From the NCBI GenBank assembly GCA_030710605.1, contig CP092880.1:7311619-7375618 (forward strand): DNA of 64,000 bases. Reading direction: 5' to 3'. How positions within the stretch are numbered: the first letter of the stretch is position 1; each line of letters opens with the position of its first letter. The DNA is from Cordylochernes scorpioides (lineage: Eukaryota > Arthropoda > Arachnida > Pseudoscorpiones > Chernetidae). Shown one piece after another: positions 10,089 through 21,270 of this stretch. The translations under genes were made by a program, and so were the position numbers. The notes under the pieces were generated by a model. The model had not been told where the DNA came from, ran no database searches, and saw only the letters and a list, made by a program, of their open reading frames with translations.

Positions 10089-10480
10089 TACATTTAAAGT
10101 GCACAGTCTGCACTATTAAAAAATAATAATATGCGTTATAGACACTATGTACAATGAATATGGCGCCTCTACCATCACTGCAGAGTTTGGTGGAGAATCA
10201 CCAGTGGGTCTCCAGCGACACCATGTATTTCGTGATCTACGAAGAATACGTAGATCGTGTACTTCGCCGCTGAGGAGATCATCAGTATAGAGGTGTAGGA
10301 TGTTATGAAATCGAAGCCGTCCCCGTACTGATGAGCGCCATAGTCTGAAACTATGGTATACAGGTTGGCTTTAATAGCTCTGGCTTTTCTTCACCGACGT
10401 ATTATAGGTTAGCTTTTTTATCTGAATTCTTCAAAACTGGTATTGTGGCTTATTTATTATCATCACTAGTAACGTTTTTT
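10089..10480 (+). repeat. Repeat family J, longest copy
   Basis: Contains CTGATGAGCGCCATAGTCTG then AAACTATGGTATACAGG and GTTGGC; the same landmarks recur at 26476-26830 and 36008-36130. Upstream a short hairpin CTACG.AGAATACGTAG (about 10230-10250). The CTGATGA...GAAAC pair is hammerhead-like, but the segment between has no good stem. Confidence 0.5.
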
Positions 10481-10485
10481 ACGGG

Positions 10486-10765
10486 GGTCGGTGGAAGGCT
10501 GGTTAAACCCTTTGGTTTTCGACCACTACGACCCGGGTTCGATTCCCGCATTGGACACTTTTTTCTGTTTAAAAAAAAATGCTCCAATTGCCACCGATTC
10601 TTGCAAAAGTTCAACCCCACCATCGAGTGCAAGTAACCAAACGGGGCTCTGGCATATTTGTAAGTGCAAAGTCGAACTGCTTTTCACATGTGTAGATATG
10701 TGGTGCGCTTACAGTAAAAGCATTCGCTAACTACCCACCATGATTATCATGGCTTTAAGATAAGA
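10486..10765 (+). mobile_element. SINE-1, copy 1 (tRNA-derived head)
   Basis: The head (about 10486-10556) is tRNA-like, with an A-box-like GGTGGAAGGCTGGTTAAA and a clear B box GGGTTCGATTCCC, so an RNA polymerase III internal promoter is plausible. The body includes TTGCAAAAGTTCAACCCCAC, CACATGTGTAGATATGTGG and an end near ACCATGATTATCATGGC. Other copies: 15885-16175 (reverse), 24290-24545, 24660-24795, 48838-49005, 52150-52445, 59238-59280. Confidence 0.85.
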
Positions 10766-10859
10766 AAGAAGAAGACGGGAGTGCTAAACATAATGCTTTG
10801 TTCTGAGATACCTCTTTTGATTAAAATATATAATTATAGTCAATAAAATAATCCCTTGT

Positions 10860-11125
10860 TATAATATAAAGATTAAAAAAATCAGGTTCCCTCTTGGATA
10901 AGTTTCTTTTAAAAACTTTTATTCAAATTTCAAACTTTCGGGCACATGATAGCCCCTTTCTTCAAGAGAAACACAATACTGCCACATAGAAAATTAGGGA
11001 AGACCAACTTCGGGATAAGACAGCAATTTATTTCAGGCAAGAACAAACTATGAATGGTAAACAAAAGATAAGCAAAGAGGGAAGTTTACAGAGTAGCAAA
11101 ATATAAACCTAAAAATGACCACTCT
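10860..11125. repeat. Dispersed repeat family I, copy 1
   Basis: Shares long stretches with 35112-35290 (GAAAATTAGGGAAG, GGCAAGAACAAACTATG, AGGGAAGTTTACAGAGTA). Upstream, minus-strand TTGAAGAAAGGGGC...GTGCCCGAAAGTTTG gives a hairpin followed by GAAA, in the same layout as families E and G. Class unknown. Confidence 0.5.
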
Positions 11126-11489
11126 GTTAACACTTTCAACCCGAAGGGATGCAAATTCGCGTCCTTTCCGATTTTCAAAAATTAAATAAAATATTAAATA
11201 CCGAAGTCGCGTCCACCAGGATCTTGTCCCTTCTTGTCTATCTATCAGTGGGTTGGGGGGATGTCAGCTGGCCTAATTTACCTGTAAAACGTCGAAAAGG
11301 ACGCAAATTCGTGTCTCTCGGGTCGAAAGTGTCAATAAAAATAATAAAAATTAATAAATACTTTGTTACATTATAATATAATAATACAGTATAATATAAT
11401 GTAGAAAGGCTATCATGCTCGAAAAAACTCTCTTTAGAGATTTAAAATGAAAATTTAAAAAAAGAATCTTATTTCTGGAAGCCTCATTG
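11126..11489. other. No gene; short duplicated motif
   Basis: Motif GACGCAAATTCGTGTC and a near copy (GATGCAAATTCGCGTCC) occur about 150 bp apart, each near AT-rich DNA. A 75-codon frame (11149-11376) spans this and shows no recognisable motif. Otherwise AT-rich. Confidence 0.4.
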
Positions 11490-11820
11490 ATTTATTTATT
11501 TCAATTCAAAACGCTATGTCCCCCTAGGGACACTTACGCTAAATGTACATACAAATATAACAAAGAAAATATTCAACATGGAAAGATACACAGAAAGTAA
11601 CTTAGAAAGATTCATAAATATTATTTACATATAGAGATATACTTTGAATTTTATTTACAGTTACATCATTAAATTTAAATATATCTACATATATACACAC
11701 ATATACACGCATATACCTATATACTGTTTACAACCACAAGATATGTCTAATATTTCCTTGAGATCGTTACATCAAAGACTCATTGTGTACCTTAATATAA
11801 ATATATATTAAAAACAAAAA
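11490..11820 (-). mobile_element. LINE-D 3' end with terminal hairpin
   Basis: On the minus strand the end reads GCGTAAGTGTCCCTAGGGGG then ACATAGCGTTTTGAATTG, a stem-loop followed by a short tail. The same 3' hairpin recurs at about 16262-16310, 17690-17780 and 40870-40925. A conserved 3' stem-loop is a known target-priming signal in some non-LTR elements. No intact coding sequence here. Confidence 0.6.
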
Positions 11821-12010
11821 AAGCATATCCAGACCTGGAGCACATGTGATTTTTAGATGGCAGAGCGCCATCTAGTGGAACAGAAATCAACTAAACGTTG
11901 ATTTAGCCTATTCCGTGATATTTGGCCAACCCATTTACTTGATAAATCAAGAAAAAGCCATCAACGAACTCGTTTCAGGTTGTTGGCCCTCGTCAGCGTG
12001 GAACAGGCTG
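11821..12010. repeat. Repeat family G, copy with hammerhead-like core
   Basis: Shares GGAGCACATGTG, GGCAGAGCGCCATCT and TTGATTTAGCC with 31327-31496 and 37380-37490, and TTGGCCAACCC. Minus strand 11996-11972 reads CTGACGAGGGCCAACAACCT then GAAAC. Incomplete relative to the foldback at 45981-46265. Confidence 0.65.
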
Positions 12011-12169
12011 TACCACTACGACCAAAAATCTTTTGGTCCCAGAGGCTTCTTGAGAAACAAAGAAATGTGTATTTAAAGCTGAACTTGTGTAAATACGCTT
12101 AACATGTGAATGTTTAAAATTCCAATCTCTATCTCAGAATCAAATAGATTCTAAAATATTTACAACAAA

Positions 12170-12620
12170 ACACACACAAAAGCCTTTATTAGGGACTTGC
12201 CCCATACAGATTCCCCCAATTGGGTAAGGTAATAATCATCCTGTGTTATTTACATAGGTAGTGAAATAGAAATTGAACTGGCTTTACTCTTCATCTCAAA
12301 TTCATTCACTTGTTGACTGGTCCTTACATAATGATGATCTAAGAAATTATAGTACGCTATTGCCTTAGATTTGTTTGCTGATATTTTTGAAAGCAATACG
12401 TAGGGTGAAATGTTGGTACATTTAATTTGTTGATATAGGGCCTTCCTCTATGCATCAAGGGCTATACAATTAAGCAGGTAATGGGGGAGTTCTTTAGTAA
12501 TTTCCCTGTCACACAGTGTACATATTAAGACTCCTTTTGAAATAACTACATCAGAAACTAGAAAATCTCCCAAGAAATAGATCTGTCCATCTCGTAGGGT
12601 GAAGTGTTAGTACATTTAAT
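12170..12620 (-). mobile_element. 5'-truncated LINE-B with (GT)n tail
   Basis: Minus strand: coding remnant with a CTLCDREITKELPHYLLNC knuckle (CX2C...H...C) ending in a stop near 12447, then a 3' UTR with AATAAAGGCTTTTGTGTGTG at the end (about 12170-12190). A shorter, TSD-bounded copy is at 52611-52868. Upstream coding sequence has stops. Confidence 0.7.
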
Positions 12621-12960
12621 ATGTTGATATTATTAACAAAAAAACTGGAATCACTTCGTTTAAAATCGATCTCTACATGGCGCAGCTTGTTCCATACATG
12701 GAAGAAGGAAGAATCACTTAATAAAAGAGTAAAAGAAAGTGTTGAGACAAAGATTGGCGAAAGATAATCGATAATTGATTATGTTTATTAATCGCTTGAT
12801 TGACCCTGATCTGTCAGATGTCTCTCATGTGGAAACACCATGAACAATGAGAAATCTCTCAACCCGTCCTGCTTTACTTCAGTAAAACCTGGTGTGAGAC
12901 ATCAGCTGGGATGATCGCTCATTGTAACTTAAGTTAGTTCAGTATTTGCCGCGCAGATAA

Positions 12961-13690
12961 ATGGTCATACAAAAGACAGGTCATTCATGTAACAGAGAAT
13001 TAACAACAATTTCAAGAATCAGAACAGAACATTTTAAAGGAATGAAGATAAACCCAGACATGACTAGATCCTACAGAAACTGCAATAACTGTCACAACAT
13101 CAAACTCACTCGGCACAACATATATAGCTGGGGTGGTCACTCGTTGGAATTTGAGTTAGTTTAGTATTTGCTTCTCAGTTAAAATGGTCATACAAAAGAT
13201 AGGTCATTCATGTAATAGAGAATTAACAACAATTTCAATAATCAAAACAGAACATTTCAAAGAAATGAAGATAAACCCAGACTTGACTAGATCTTACAGG
13301 AACTGCAATAACTGTTACAACACCCAACTCACTCCGGACCATATATACCCGGCCATCCTTGCAGCCCTCTATATGGCAGACATCAATCCAGAAGAGGACA
13401 TCCATACAGACAAGGCACCTCAGTTGGCCGGTATTGTGATCAGGATACATGGACCTATCTGATCTGCTCCATGGACAAGACACCACCACCACCATAGATT
13501 CCAATAACTGTTACAACACCCAACTCACTCCGGACCACATATACAGTTCCCCAGCCATCCTTGCAGCTCTCTATATGACAGACATCAATCCAGAAAAGGA
13601 CATCCATACAGACAAGGCACCTCAGTTTGCCGGTATTATGATCATGGTGCATGGACCTATCTGATCTGCTCCATGGACAAGACACCACTA
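12961..13690 (+). mobile_element. Tandem LINE-A C-terminal segments, three partial copies
   Basis: Three head-to-tail pieces of one LINE ORF end: 12961-13164, 13184-13462 and 13499-13664. The middle one is the longest (92 codons): MKINPDLTRSYRNCNNC knuckle, LTPDHIY, then AILAALYMADINPEEDIH and a C-terminus HGPI before TGA, followed by a (CAC)n-like tail. Copies 1 and 3 lack the end and the start respectively. The peptide resembles the RNase H/C-terminal end of arthropod non-LTR elements; RT is absent. A local duplication rather than three insertions seems likely, since the phases match. Confidence 0.75.
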
Positions 13691-13924
13691 CCACTGGTCA
13701 TTCATGGGAGGTATCACTGTACTGTAAAACCATCCAGATTTTTATACTTCAATTGCATTCTCATCGTCAGAAAAATGTTCTCAACGAACGTGGAAGTTCA
13801 GGAAACATTCAATTCTACAATGAACATATCATTGAGTATAGACCTATCAATTATGAAAATAGAGCAATCCATATTTGACCTTACCTATTTTAACCACTCG
13901 CTAACCATCTTTCATTTAATAATA

Positions 13925-14172
13925 CAGTGGTACCTCGACATACGAGTTTAATTCGTTCCGCAACCTTGCTCGTATCTTGAATTACTCGTATCTCGAAACA
14001 AATTTCCCCATACAAAATTCCCATTTAAAATCACAGATTAATATCTTCAACACTACCGAACCGAACTCGTATCTCGAATTTCGCTCGTAACTCAAAGCAA
14101 AAAATCACTTGCTCGTTGGCTCGTATCTCGAAAAACTCGTATGTTGGGCGCTCGTATGTCGAGGTACCACTG
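13925..14172. mobile_element. TA-flanked pogo/Tigger-like MITE
   Basis: TIR CAGTGGTACCTCGACATACG and its complement at the right end, with TA on both sides (13923-13924, 14173-14174). The interior repeats CTCGTATCTCGAA variants, giving extra sub-terminal copies. CAGTGG-type termini with TA duplications are typical of Tigger/pogo MITEs. No transposase present. Confidence 0.85.
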
Positions 14173-14362
14173 TATAAGGGATTTGATTATTTTAAAATAT
14201 AGTTAGCTGGAAGTTATATTACACTAGTTGCTCATGTTGAAGGGCAAGTTAACCCTAAAGCTAAAGAAATAAAATTATGCAAGAAACATAGCCTTGAATG
14301 CATTCTGATATTATTAAATATTTATGTAAACCAAAGCTTGGTGGTAACTACAAGATTAAATA

Positions 14363-14472
14363 CAGGACCTTTGGGAGAGGCCGCTGCTCATCATAAAACA
14401 GCTCGAGGAGCATGAACTCATGGAATTCGTGTAATCTTTACACAAGGGGATAAGAAACAACAACAACACAAG
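14363..14472 (+). mobile_element. 5'-truncated LINE end, copy of 9395-9585
   Basis: Starts within the last 25 codons (...DLWERPLLIIKQLEEHEL, MEFV, stop) and keeps the 3' UTR and (AAC)n tail. Differs from the 9.5-kb copy by only a few bases in the shared part. Confidence 0.7.
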
Positions 14473-14754
14473 GTTAAATAGGAAATATAGAAGATAAGAG
14501 TATAGTACAAATATTTTCCAAACATTCATCGGTCTTTCCCATATCCAAGAAGCCTTCTGACAACCCGAAGGTCAAATTAGGACAACGGTCAAAGCTGTTG
14601 GTGACAAATGTTTAACGATAGATGACAGAGTTGTATTTTACAAATGTGACAATCTTCTTTAGTATTATATATATAAACGGTTTTGATAAAAGAGGTGTTA
14701 CTCTTTTTTATATTTTCACAAAGAATTTTTTTTTGAAAAAGTATATTTATAAAA

Positions 14755-14892
14755 AACGGGGGTGTTAGGGGTCAAAGTGAGGATGAATTTGATGGGATTG
14801 AAAGAAGGCGGTGACGTAGAGAGTTGAGGGGGTCAGAGTTGATGTGGGAGGTGGGGATTAAGGGGTGGTGCAGGTGTTAGGGGGAGGACGAA
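14755..14892 (+). other. G-rich tract, possible G-quadruplex
   Basis: Many G runs of 3-5 on the plus strand, for example GGGAGGTGGGG, then AAGGGGTGG and TTAGGGGGAGG. Stands out strongly in AT-rich DNA. It precedes a unique segment (14893-15110) of mixed composition. No coding evidence. Confidence 0.4.
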
Positions 14893-15480
14893 GGTTAATC
14901 TCACTATTAGCTAACTAAATACGGAAGGTCCGTGCGACACCTTCAACCTCTGAAAGAGTCATCAAACAAGCACAAAGACCAAATTCCCCCATGGTGAGAA
15001 TTTCGGACCCATTTTTATTTCTTTGTCGGTATGAGGGATTATTCAAGATTTCCCCTCTCTCCCTTACCTGCTACTGCTTACCTTTGAAAAGAGGTCGTTT
15101 GATCGGGAAATATGTCGTCTTGAATGAAAGGTCTTTAGTTAGGAATCATTGTCGGCTTCGTCTGCCAGCTGTGGATGGATCGACAGCTATTTGCCTGAAC
15201 TGGACTTGAGGCAAAAAACTTACTGATTCACCTTGGATTTTCTTGAAGATAGAAGAGTTTTCCTGACCGGCATTCATATTTCTTTTTTAAAAATAGACGC
15301 TTCTATATGTCGTAATATGTCGTCTTGGATGAAAGGTCTTTAGTTTGAGGCAAAAACTTACTGATTCACCTTGAATTTTCTTGAAGATTGAGTGACCGGT
15401 ATTCATATTTCTTTTAAAAAATAGAAACTTCGACTAGTTAAAGTTTTATTTTATCAACCTTTCAACAAAAATATTTTATT
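14893..15480. other. Unique segment plus diverged direct duplication
   Basis: A unit containing TATGTCGTCTTGAATGAAAG, AAACTTACTGATTCACCTTG and GACCGGCATTCATATTTC occurs at about 15110-15300 and again, shorter, at 15308-15425. The 72-codon frame at 14991-15209 overlaps the first copy and has no recognised motif. Confidence 0.45.
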
Positions 15481-15611
15481 ATAAAATAAATTAAGCTTCC
15501 AGGGTTAAGTATCTTGTCCAACCTTTTATTTTCAAGCTTTTGGATTTGTCAGTCCTTCAACAGGATTATCACGATAATAATAAAAACAATCTAAAGATTC
15601 TTTAAAAAAAA

Positions 15612-15852
15612 AATAGATACTTCGGTCAGTTAACGTTTTATTTTTTCAAGGTTTCAACAATTTTTTTTTTCTTCGTCAGGAGAAATAAATAAAAAAGCTT
15701 TTGGCAAGGCGTTAAAACTGTACAATATATTGTACAATTTTAACGTCTTGCTAAAAGCTTTATTTTTATTTATTTCTCCTGACGAAGACAAAATATTTTT
15801 GTTGAAAACGTTGAGAAAATATAAAACTTAATTTTTCGAAGTGTCTATTTTT
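15612..15852. repeat. Foldback repeat family E, copy 2
   Basis: Compact palindrome with arms beginning GATACTTCGGTCAGTTAACG and ending CGAAGTGTC; centre TACAATATATTGTA. Each arm keeps CTTCGTCAGGAGAAATAAAT or its complement. The core in the right arm (15779-15809) reads CTGACGAAGACAAAAT, a stem, then TTGAAAAC, one base longer than in copy 1. Confidence 0.8.
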
Positions 15853-15884
15853 TAAAGAATCCTTAGATTTTTAAAATTATTATC

Positions 15885-16175
15885 CCTAGTACATGTGGTA
15901 CAGGCCATCATAATCATGGTGGGTAGAAGTAGGCGACTGCTTTTACTGTAAGTGCACCACATGTCTACACATGTGAAAAGCAGTTCGACTTTTTCACTTA
16001 CAAATGTACCATAGCCCCGTCTGATTACTTGCACTCGATGGTGGGGTTGAATTTTTTAAAGAATCGGGGGTCATTGAAGCATTTTTTTTATCAGAAAAAA
16101 GTGCTCAATGCGGGAATCGATCCCGGGTCGTAGTGGTCGAAAACCAACGGTTTTGACCATCCTTCCACTGACTCC
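15885..16175 (-). mobile_element. SINE-1, reverse copy
   Basis: Reverse copy of the SINE at 10486-10765: B box on the minus strand (CCCGGGATCGATTCCCGC), body with the CACATGTGTAGACATGTGG region, and an end near 15885. One of the fuller copies, but the head has changes. Confidence 0.8.
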
Positions 16176-16249
16176 TACGCCTTGAAAATAACATGAAGAA
16201 ATTACACATCAGAGAAGTTGTTATAGAAAATCAGAAAGATGGGTTAACA

Positions 16250-16650
16250 TATTACAATTACAATTATTTTATTTCCAAAGCGCTATATCCCGCAAGGGAT
16301 ACTTGCGCCAAACAAGGAGAAAAGTTTATTTACATAAGTTATTTACATTATTCAACGCATGGAAATATTAGAAATCCAGATTTTGTAGAAAGTTTAGAAT
16401 GTATTTACAAAATGAATTGAACTTTAAATATGATTTTTTTTATCGGAAATCAAATCGTTAAGTTCACAAACAACTAGTTCATTCTTCATTCTATAATCTT
16501 GAAATGTTGACATATGTTAGATCTAAAAAGAAAGCTAATTGTACAGAGTCTTGTTTATAGTTTTTCTCTTTTACTATATATATTTTAACTTGATGTCTAT
16601 GCTTTACCATTGGCGAATGTCAATAAAATTGTTGAACATCTAAAATCCAA
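16250..16650. mobile_element. LINE 3' ends: LINE-D hairpin (minus) and a LINE-E-like tail
   Basis: 16262-16310 on the minus strand has the LINE-D terminal hairpin (GCGCAAGTATCCC...GGGATATAGCGC). At 16612-16640 TTGGCGAATGTCAATAAAAT on the plus strand matches the 3' ends at 24.93 and 27.19 kb. Both fragments are short; between them AT-rich DNA. Confidence 0.5.
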
Positions 16651-17048
16651 TAAGAAAGTTGTTAAAATCAATAATATAATCTCAACATAGCTGTTTTGTT
16701 ATAATATATATTGTTGCACCAAGTTGCAGCTTTGCAGGGTCGTCGACCTCGGTTTCTTCCTTCTTGGTGTTATACACGTTTCCCGAGCGGGTTTCCATAT
16801 TCAAAGCAAATAAATAAAAATAAATTACCTTTCAAAGTTATTGTGTTTATTTATTCGTTGTCTTCCTCGTAGGCCGTGATCCGCAGTCTTCCTCTCCCGT
16901 CCTCTCTCCCTCCAATCACCAATCAAGATATATGTACAATAAATATTACAAAAGGAATGAAACTATAAAAAGGAATGATGATAATCTAAATTTTCTGTTT
17001 TAAATAAATATTAAATATTTTTTTAAACATGGAAACTTTCTCCTTGGA
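16651..17048. other. Unclassified; one GC-richer stretch
   Basis: 16710-16915 is GC-richer (TGTTGCACCAAGTTGCAGC, CGTTTCCCGAGCGGG, a CT-rich run) and appears once in the window. It could be a solo LTR remnant, but no TG...CA boundaries with a TSD were found. Confidence 0.25.
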
Positions 17049-17146
17049 TTATAAATACTATAGAATAAAGCGTTAGGAGAAATTTTTTTTTTCTTTTTTT
17101 ATTTATTTATTATTTTCTCCTAACGCTTTATTCTATAGTATAAATA
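17049..17146. repeat. Perfect hairpin with T-rich loop
   Basis: Arms TACTATAGAATAAAGCGTTA + GGAGAAA and the reverse complement (about 27 bp each), separated by about 40 bases of T-rich loop. Similar in size to a microRNA-precursor-like hairpin, but the perfect pairing fits a small foldback MITE better. Confidence 0.6.
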
Positions 17147-17689
17147 TTAAATATCATAGAATATTTTGAATAAATGTAAGGCGCATTAAAATTGATGTAA
17201 CAATATTATAGAAAAAGAATCGCATAAGAATAACATTTTATTTTTATACAGATATATATTTTTTGCATATAGGTTGGGATTATATAAACTCCAAATGATA
17301 AGCTCATCAATTTATTTATTTATTTTTAATATACCGACATTATTTTTCGGCTACTCTCTGCTGCTATTTTATCTTGAAAAATGATGGCAGAAGAATTCTT
17401 GTATCAATCGTATTTATATATTATTTAAATGCTTTTTAGGCGTTTTATTTAATATATTTAAAATGAATTACTCAACTTTCAATAATAAATCTATTAAATA
17501 TAATTTGATATATATTTTTTAAAACAATAAAACACAACTAAAATAAATAATTTCAAGCTTATAGAAAATTTATTTTGAATATTAAAGAAATGATAAAAAA
17601 AATGATGAAGCAAGAAGTAAATCATACTTTATTCCATTTTAAATTACATTAGAGGGTATTATATTTTAAACTAGTTAAAAGCGAATAAT
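17147..17689. other. AT-rich intergenic DNA
   Basis: AT-rich, no repeat match noticed, no ORF of note. Confidence 0.5.
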
Positions 17690-18110
17690 ATGTATCGTAT
17701 TGTTAAAATAAATAATTTTTTATTTTATTTAACAATTGCAGAATACACGCTATATCCACAAATCGGATATTTGCGTGTGAAATATATACATTTAAATGAA
17801 AGAAAAAATAGTTTAAAGGGATATATACATATTTACATATCAGTATTGATTACATTAGTAGTCACTTATTTAGTTAAGTACATTCTGCAGAATTTGTTGA
17901 ATCTTTGGTGTATGTCCTTAGTGTAGACCAGATGTTACATATTTGTTATGGGAAGTTGATTTAGTTCCCTAAGGTCAGAGGGTAATCAGTTAATAAGTGT
18001 CTGGGGTTCTGTTCTTCGCCTCCACACGAGCATCCAGGTGATTCAGCTTTGCCAATTTTAAATAATGTTTCAACAACTCTGTGAAGAAAAGAAAGATGTT
18101 TAGTTTATAT
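17690..18110 (-). mobile_element. LINE-D fragment, C-terminal coding remnant to 3' end
   Basis: Minus strand near 18060-17985 encodes ...LFKIGKAESPGCSCGGEEQ and NPRHLL, a CXC/H knuckle of the kind at the C-terminus of arthropod non-LTR ORF2 proteins. The 3' part extends to the LINE-D hairpin near 17690-17780 (GCAAATATCCGATTTGTGGA on the minus strand). Stops and indels break the frame. Confidence 0.6.
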
Positions 18111-18129
18111 GTTTAAAATATATGTTTGA

Positions 18130-18430
18130 TATTCTTTATTAATTATTTCTTTTGTTTATTAATCAACCAGGAGCGATATTGATATATTTGCGCCTAATAC
18201 AGAGGAAACAAAGCAACAAACAAATTAGAACTTAGAATTAAATATTTACAAATTTACATGTATTAATCGACAGAGTTAATAAAATTTATATAGACAAAGT
18301 GGCTGATGTAAGAGAGTTAAATCATTTAGATCAGGGAACAATCAATGTCTCACTTCTGTAAAGTTCGGGCAGTCATAGATGAGGTGAAGTTTGTTCAGTT
18401 TCTCCTCGGGAACAATTTGGTGTTTCTGAT
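18130..18430 (-). mobile_element. Second LINE fragment, decayed
   Basis: Minus strand 18425-18345 reads YIKEVYQKHQIVPEEKLNKL then HLIYDCPNF, which resembles the C-terminal HLLFECP motif of non-LTR elements. Toward the lower coordinate a GCGCAAATATATCAATATCG stretch matches the LINE-D 3' hairpin. Partial and frame-broken. Confidence 0.5.
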
Positions 18431-18481
18431 AGACCTCTTTTATGTAAGTATTTCTGTAATTTTTCCGTATAATGTGACAAA

Positions 18482-18703
18482 TTGAGTGACTATAAAATTT
18501 GGATGGAACTGTGTAAGAATTTCGTTTGGAAAAATAGTGCGAATTGTGTGTTGAGAATAAGTTACGATCTGACAACCCGGGGGATTCTTCGGGAAGGTTA
18601 TCATCATCAAGACATTAATACTGTTTTGTTTACCTTAGGCTGGCGAAAGTTCCGGCATAGTTGTGATTGTTATAAGTTTAATAATTACCTTGTAAATAGT
18701 TAA
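18482..18703 (+). CDS. Unrecognised 73-codon ORF, possibly a relic
   Basis: Less compositionally biased than other small frames here. It includes LRISYDLTTRGILREGYHHQ and DINTVLFTLGWRKFRHS, ends NNYLVNS, and is followed 6 bases later by AATAAATAAA. I do not recognise a family. It may be a transposon coding relic; no upstream exon or splice signal can be proposed. Confidence 0.25.
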   Translation: MSDYKIWMELCKNFVWKNSANCVLRISYDLTTRGILREGYHHQDINTVLFTLGWRKFRHSCDCYKFNNYLVNS

Positions 18704-18720
18704 ATAAATAAAACTGGGAT

Positions 18721-20835
18721 ATAGATCCTTAAGGTAAGAGTATCTTCTTATTTCTTACAAAGCAAAACACCATACAAATTGTATAATAAAATAATATTAT
18801 CTTAATTTTTGTAGTATTGAATAAAATACAAATAAACAGAGAGAGGTATGAAAATTAAAAAAAAAGATTAGATATACAAAAGTAAAAGATCTTAAATTTT
18901 ATTATTATTATTATTATTATTACAGAAGCACGAAGTCTATTAGACTATTGTGCTATATTAGAATTATTTACATATATATCTTTAATTATTTACACGATGA
19001 ATTAGTAGTGATTTATAAATCTGTGGTAGATGTTTTGAAGAAATAGCCTTAGCCTTCTTTTAATCAAATTAATTATTTTTTATTTAAATACAAACTGGCA
19101 AATTAAAATGGTGGCTAATTTTTACATCTACCAAACGAACTCATTATATATATATAGAACTTCTATATTTTCAGGTCACAGAGTTATCAAAAAAAAAATT
19201 ATTATTCATTTTAAAATAAAACATCGTGAAGTATTATTATTTTGCATATTCATTATTTAATAAAAATATAGTTTTTAAACACTTTTTTAAAATATTACAA
19301 GTCAAAATGAAGAGCACGACTACTAATCTGTGTAAAAATTGCTCTAAACTTGCCAAAGTTTTCATAAGATTGAGTATATACAGAAAGATGGCATTATGTC
19401 AAAGTAAGCAAGTACAATTTGGTTAGTCAAACGACAAGATCTTAAATGATATGCCAAAAGATAATATAGAAAGTAAACGTCGAAAGAAGAAGGTGAAAGA
19501 GAGCTGTAAGAAAAAAAGAAAATATCCACTTTGCTATTCCATACACCAACCTCAAGATGAAAAAGACAATTTTACCAAGAACCAATCCATTATCACACGC
19601 TAAATTAACTTTTGGCAAATTAACGTCTTTTCAATTATCCATACAGACGAATTTTTTTGGTCGTCTGGTCTGCGAAGAAGGGAGGGCCCTAAAAATATCC
19701 CCGAGATATTTATAAACAAACACGGCTGTTCTAATGCACTGGAGGGAAACGAAGGGAAAAAATGGAAGTGGGATTTATGTCCATCCATTTTAACAACATG
19801 TGCTGTAGGTAGTTGAGAGGTCTTCTTTTGTCTTCACTTTATTTCAATATCTTTTGCAACTTAATTTATTTCGATTTTGCAATAGATCCGTCACCTTATT
19901 TTTGATTTTTATTCTGTTGTTATTTTTGATAATATTTAACATAAACACAGCTAAATACTCCATATTATAAATTTATTTATTTCTAAATATATAATGAAAA
20001 TGTGTGTATATGCGTATAATAATAAATTTATTAATAATGCAAAAATAATAATTCATTTTATGTTTTTTTTTTTTAATATAGATAAAATAATTTCTACATG
20101 TGTTGTGTGAAAGTATTTTATAGGTGTTTTTATTTCAATATTAAGAAAAAAAACTGCATCTATAAGTTTTGAAATTTTATGACAGTATTTTAAAATTTAA
20201 TATTATTTTACACTTTGTTAGCATCGTTTCAATTTTAAATTCATTTATTTTATTAGAAATTTTAACAGTACTATTTATATATTTTTATAGAAACACTTAT
20301 TTAAATTAAAATAATCCATCTTATAAGTCTTCTTAATTTCATTAACGATTTAAAAAAAATCATTATTATGGGAATATTTTATTTCAAAGAAGACATTTTA
20401 AAATTTTTGTCCATATTTAAAAGTTTTTCACTTTTAAGACAATATTTTAAATTTTAAAAGTCTAATAATATAGTTTGAGGGTTAATATAGAACGAAATCC
20501 TAAAGATTTTAACAAAGACATTTTAAAGTTTAATATCGACTTAAAAAATTGCAAAATAACATTTAATGTTAGATATCGATATTTAAAAAAATAATAATGA
20601 AAAAACACCTTTTTAATTTTATACCAACAATTTTAAGTTAGCAATATTTCTGAATTTTATTGGAATTTTTCATAGAGGTTTTACACTTTTAATACATTTT
20701 ACACTTTAATAACAACAATTTCATTTTTAAACGATTCTAATCAAAATTTTAACATCATTATAAGTTATTTTTAGTTTTAATAGAAGTACTCTTATTTTAA
20801 ATGTCCCTTTCAAACCTTTTTATATTCGTTTAGAT
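18721..20835. other. AT-rich intergenic DNA
   Basis: Very AT-rich, with an (ATT)n microsatellite at 18898-18921. A small GC-richer patch at 19640-19800 (GGTCGTCTGGTCTGCG, GAGGGCCC) is unique in the window. Small ORFs are biased toward Lys/Phe/Ile and look like chance. Confidence 0.55.
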
Positions 20836-21270
20836 CAGCCCTGGCCAACCTAAATGACGCCACGGGCCCCACAGACTCGTAAACAAGGTCTAAAAACTTT
20901 AACTATATCAAAATTTTAACTTTAAAATGTATTTTTAAAAAATACTTAATACTTCCTTGATGCTTAATGTTTTTATTCATTATTTTTCGGCTGCTTTTTT
21001 AAATAAAAATAATAATAACAATTTAAAATATAAAAAAAATATTTCTCTATTAATTACCATTATTCCTAACTTTTTTCTTCCTTTTTATGGAATCAAATAT
21101 GTATTTTAAAAATTGTGGGACATATTTCAAGTTTGAAAAATATTATAATTATTTCAATATATTTTCTGTTTTTGAATATACAGACGAGAAATGAAAGTTA
21201 CAAAAGAAATATAAAGTTAAATGGCGAGCCGCAAATTTTTTTACGGCGGGCCGCGGGATGGCCAGGCCTG
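20836..21270. mobile_element. hAT-like MITE, about 435 bp
   Basis: Terminal inverted repeats CAGCCCTGGCCAACCT / ...GGATGGCCAGGCCTG with flanking 8-mers GTTTAGAT and GTTTTAAT (6 of 8 match), consistent with an aged 8-bp hAT duplication. The interior is AT-rich with no transposase; the ends are much more GC-rich. Confidence 0.7.

Noticed and set aside
13235..13504. Minus-strand ORF of 89 codons
   Set aside because: Shadow of the LINE-A coding repeats on the plus strand.
17049..17146. microRNA precursor
   Set aside because: Perfect stem, long T-rich loop and lack of any expression or conservation data fit a small foldback better.
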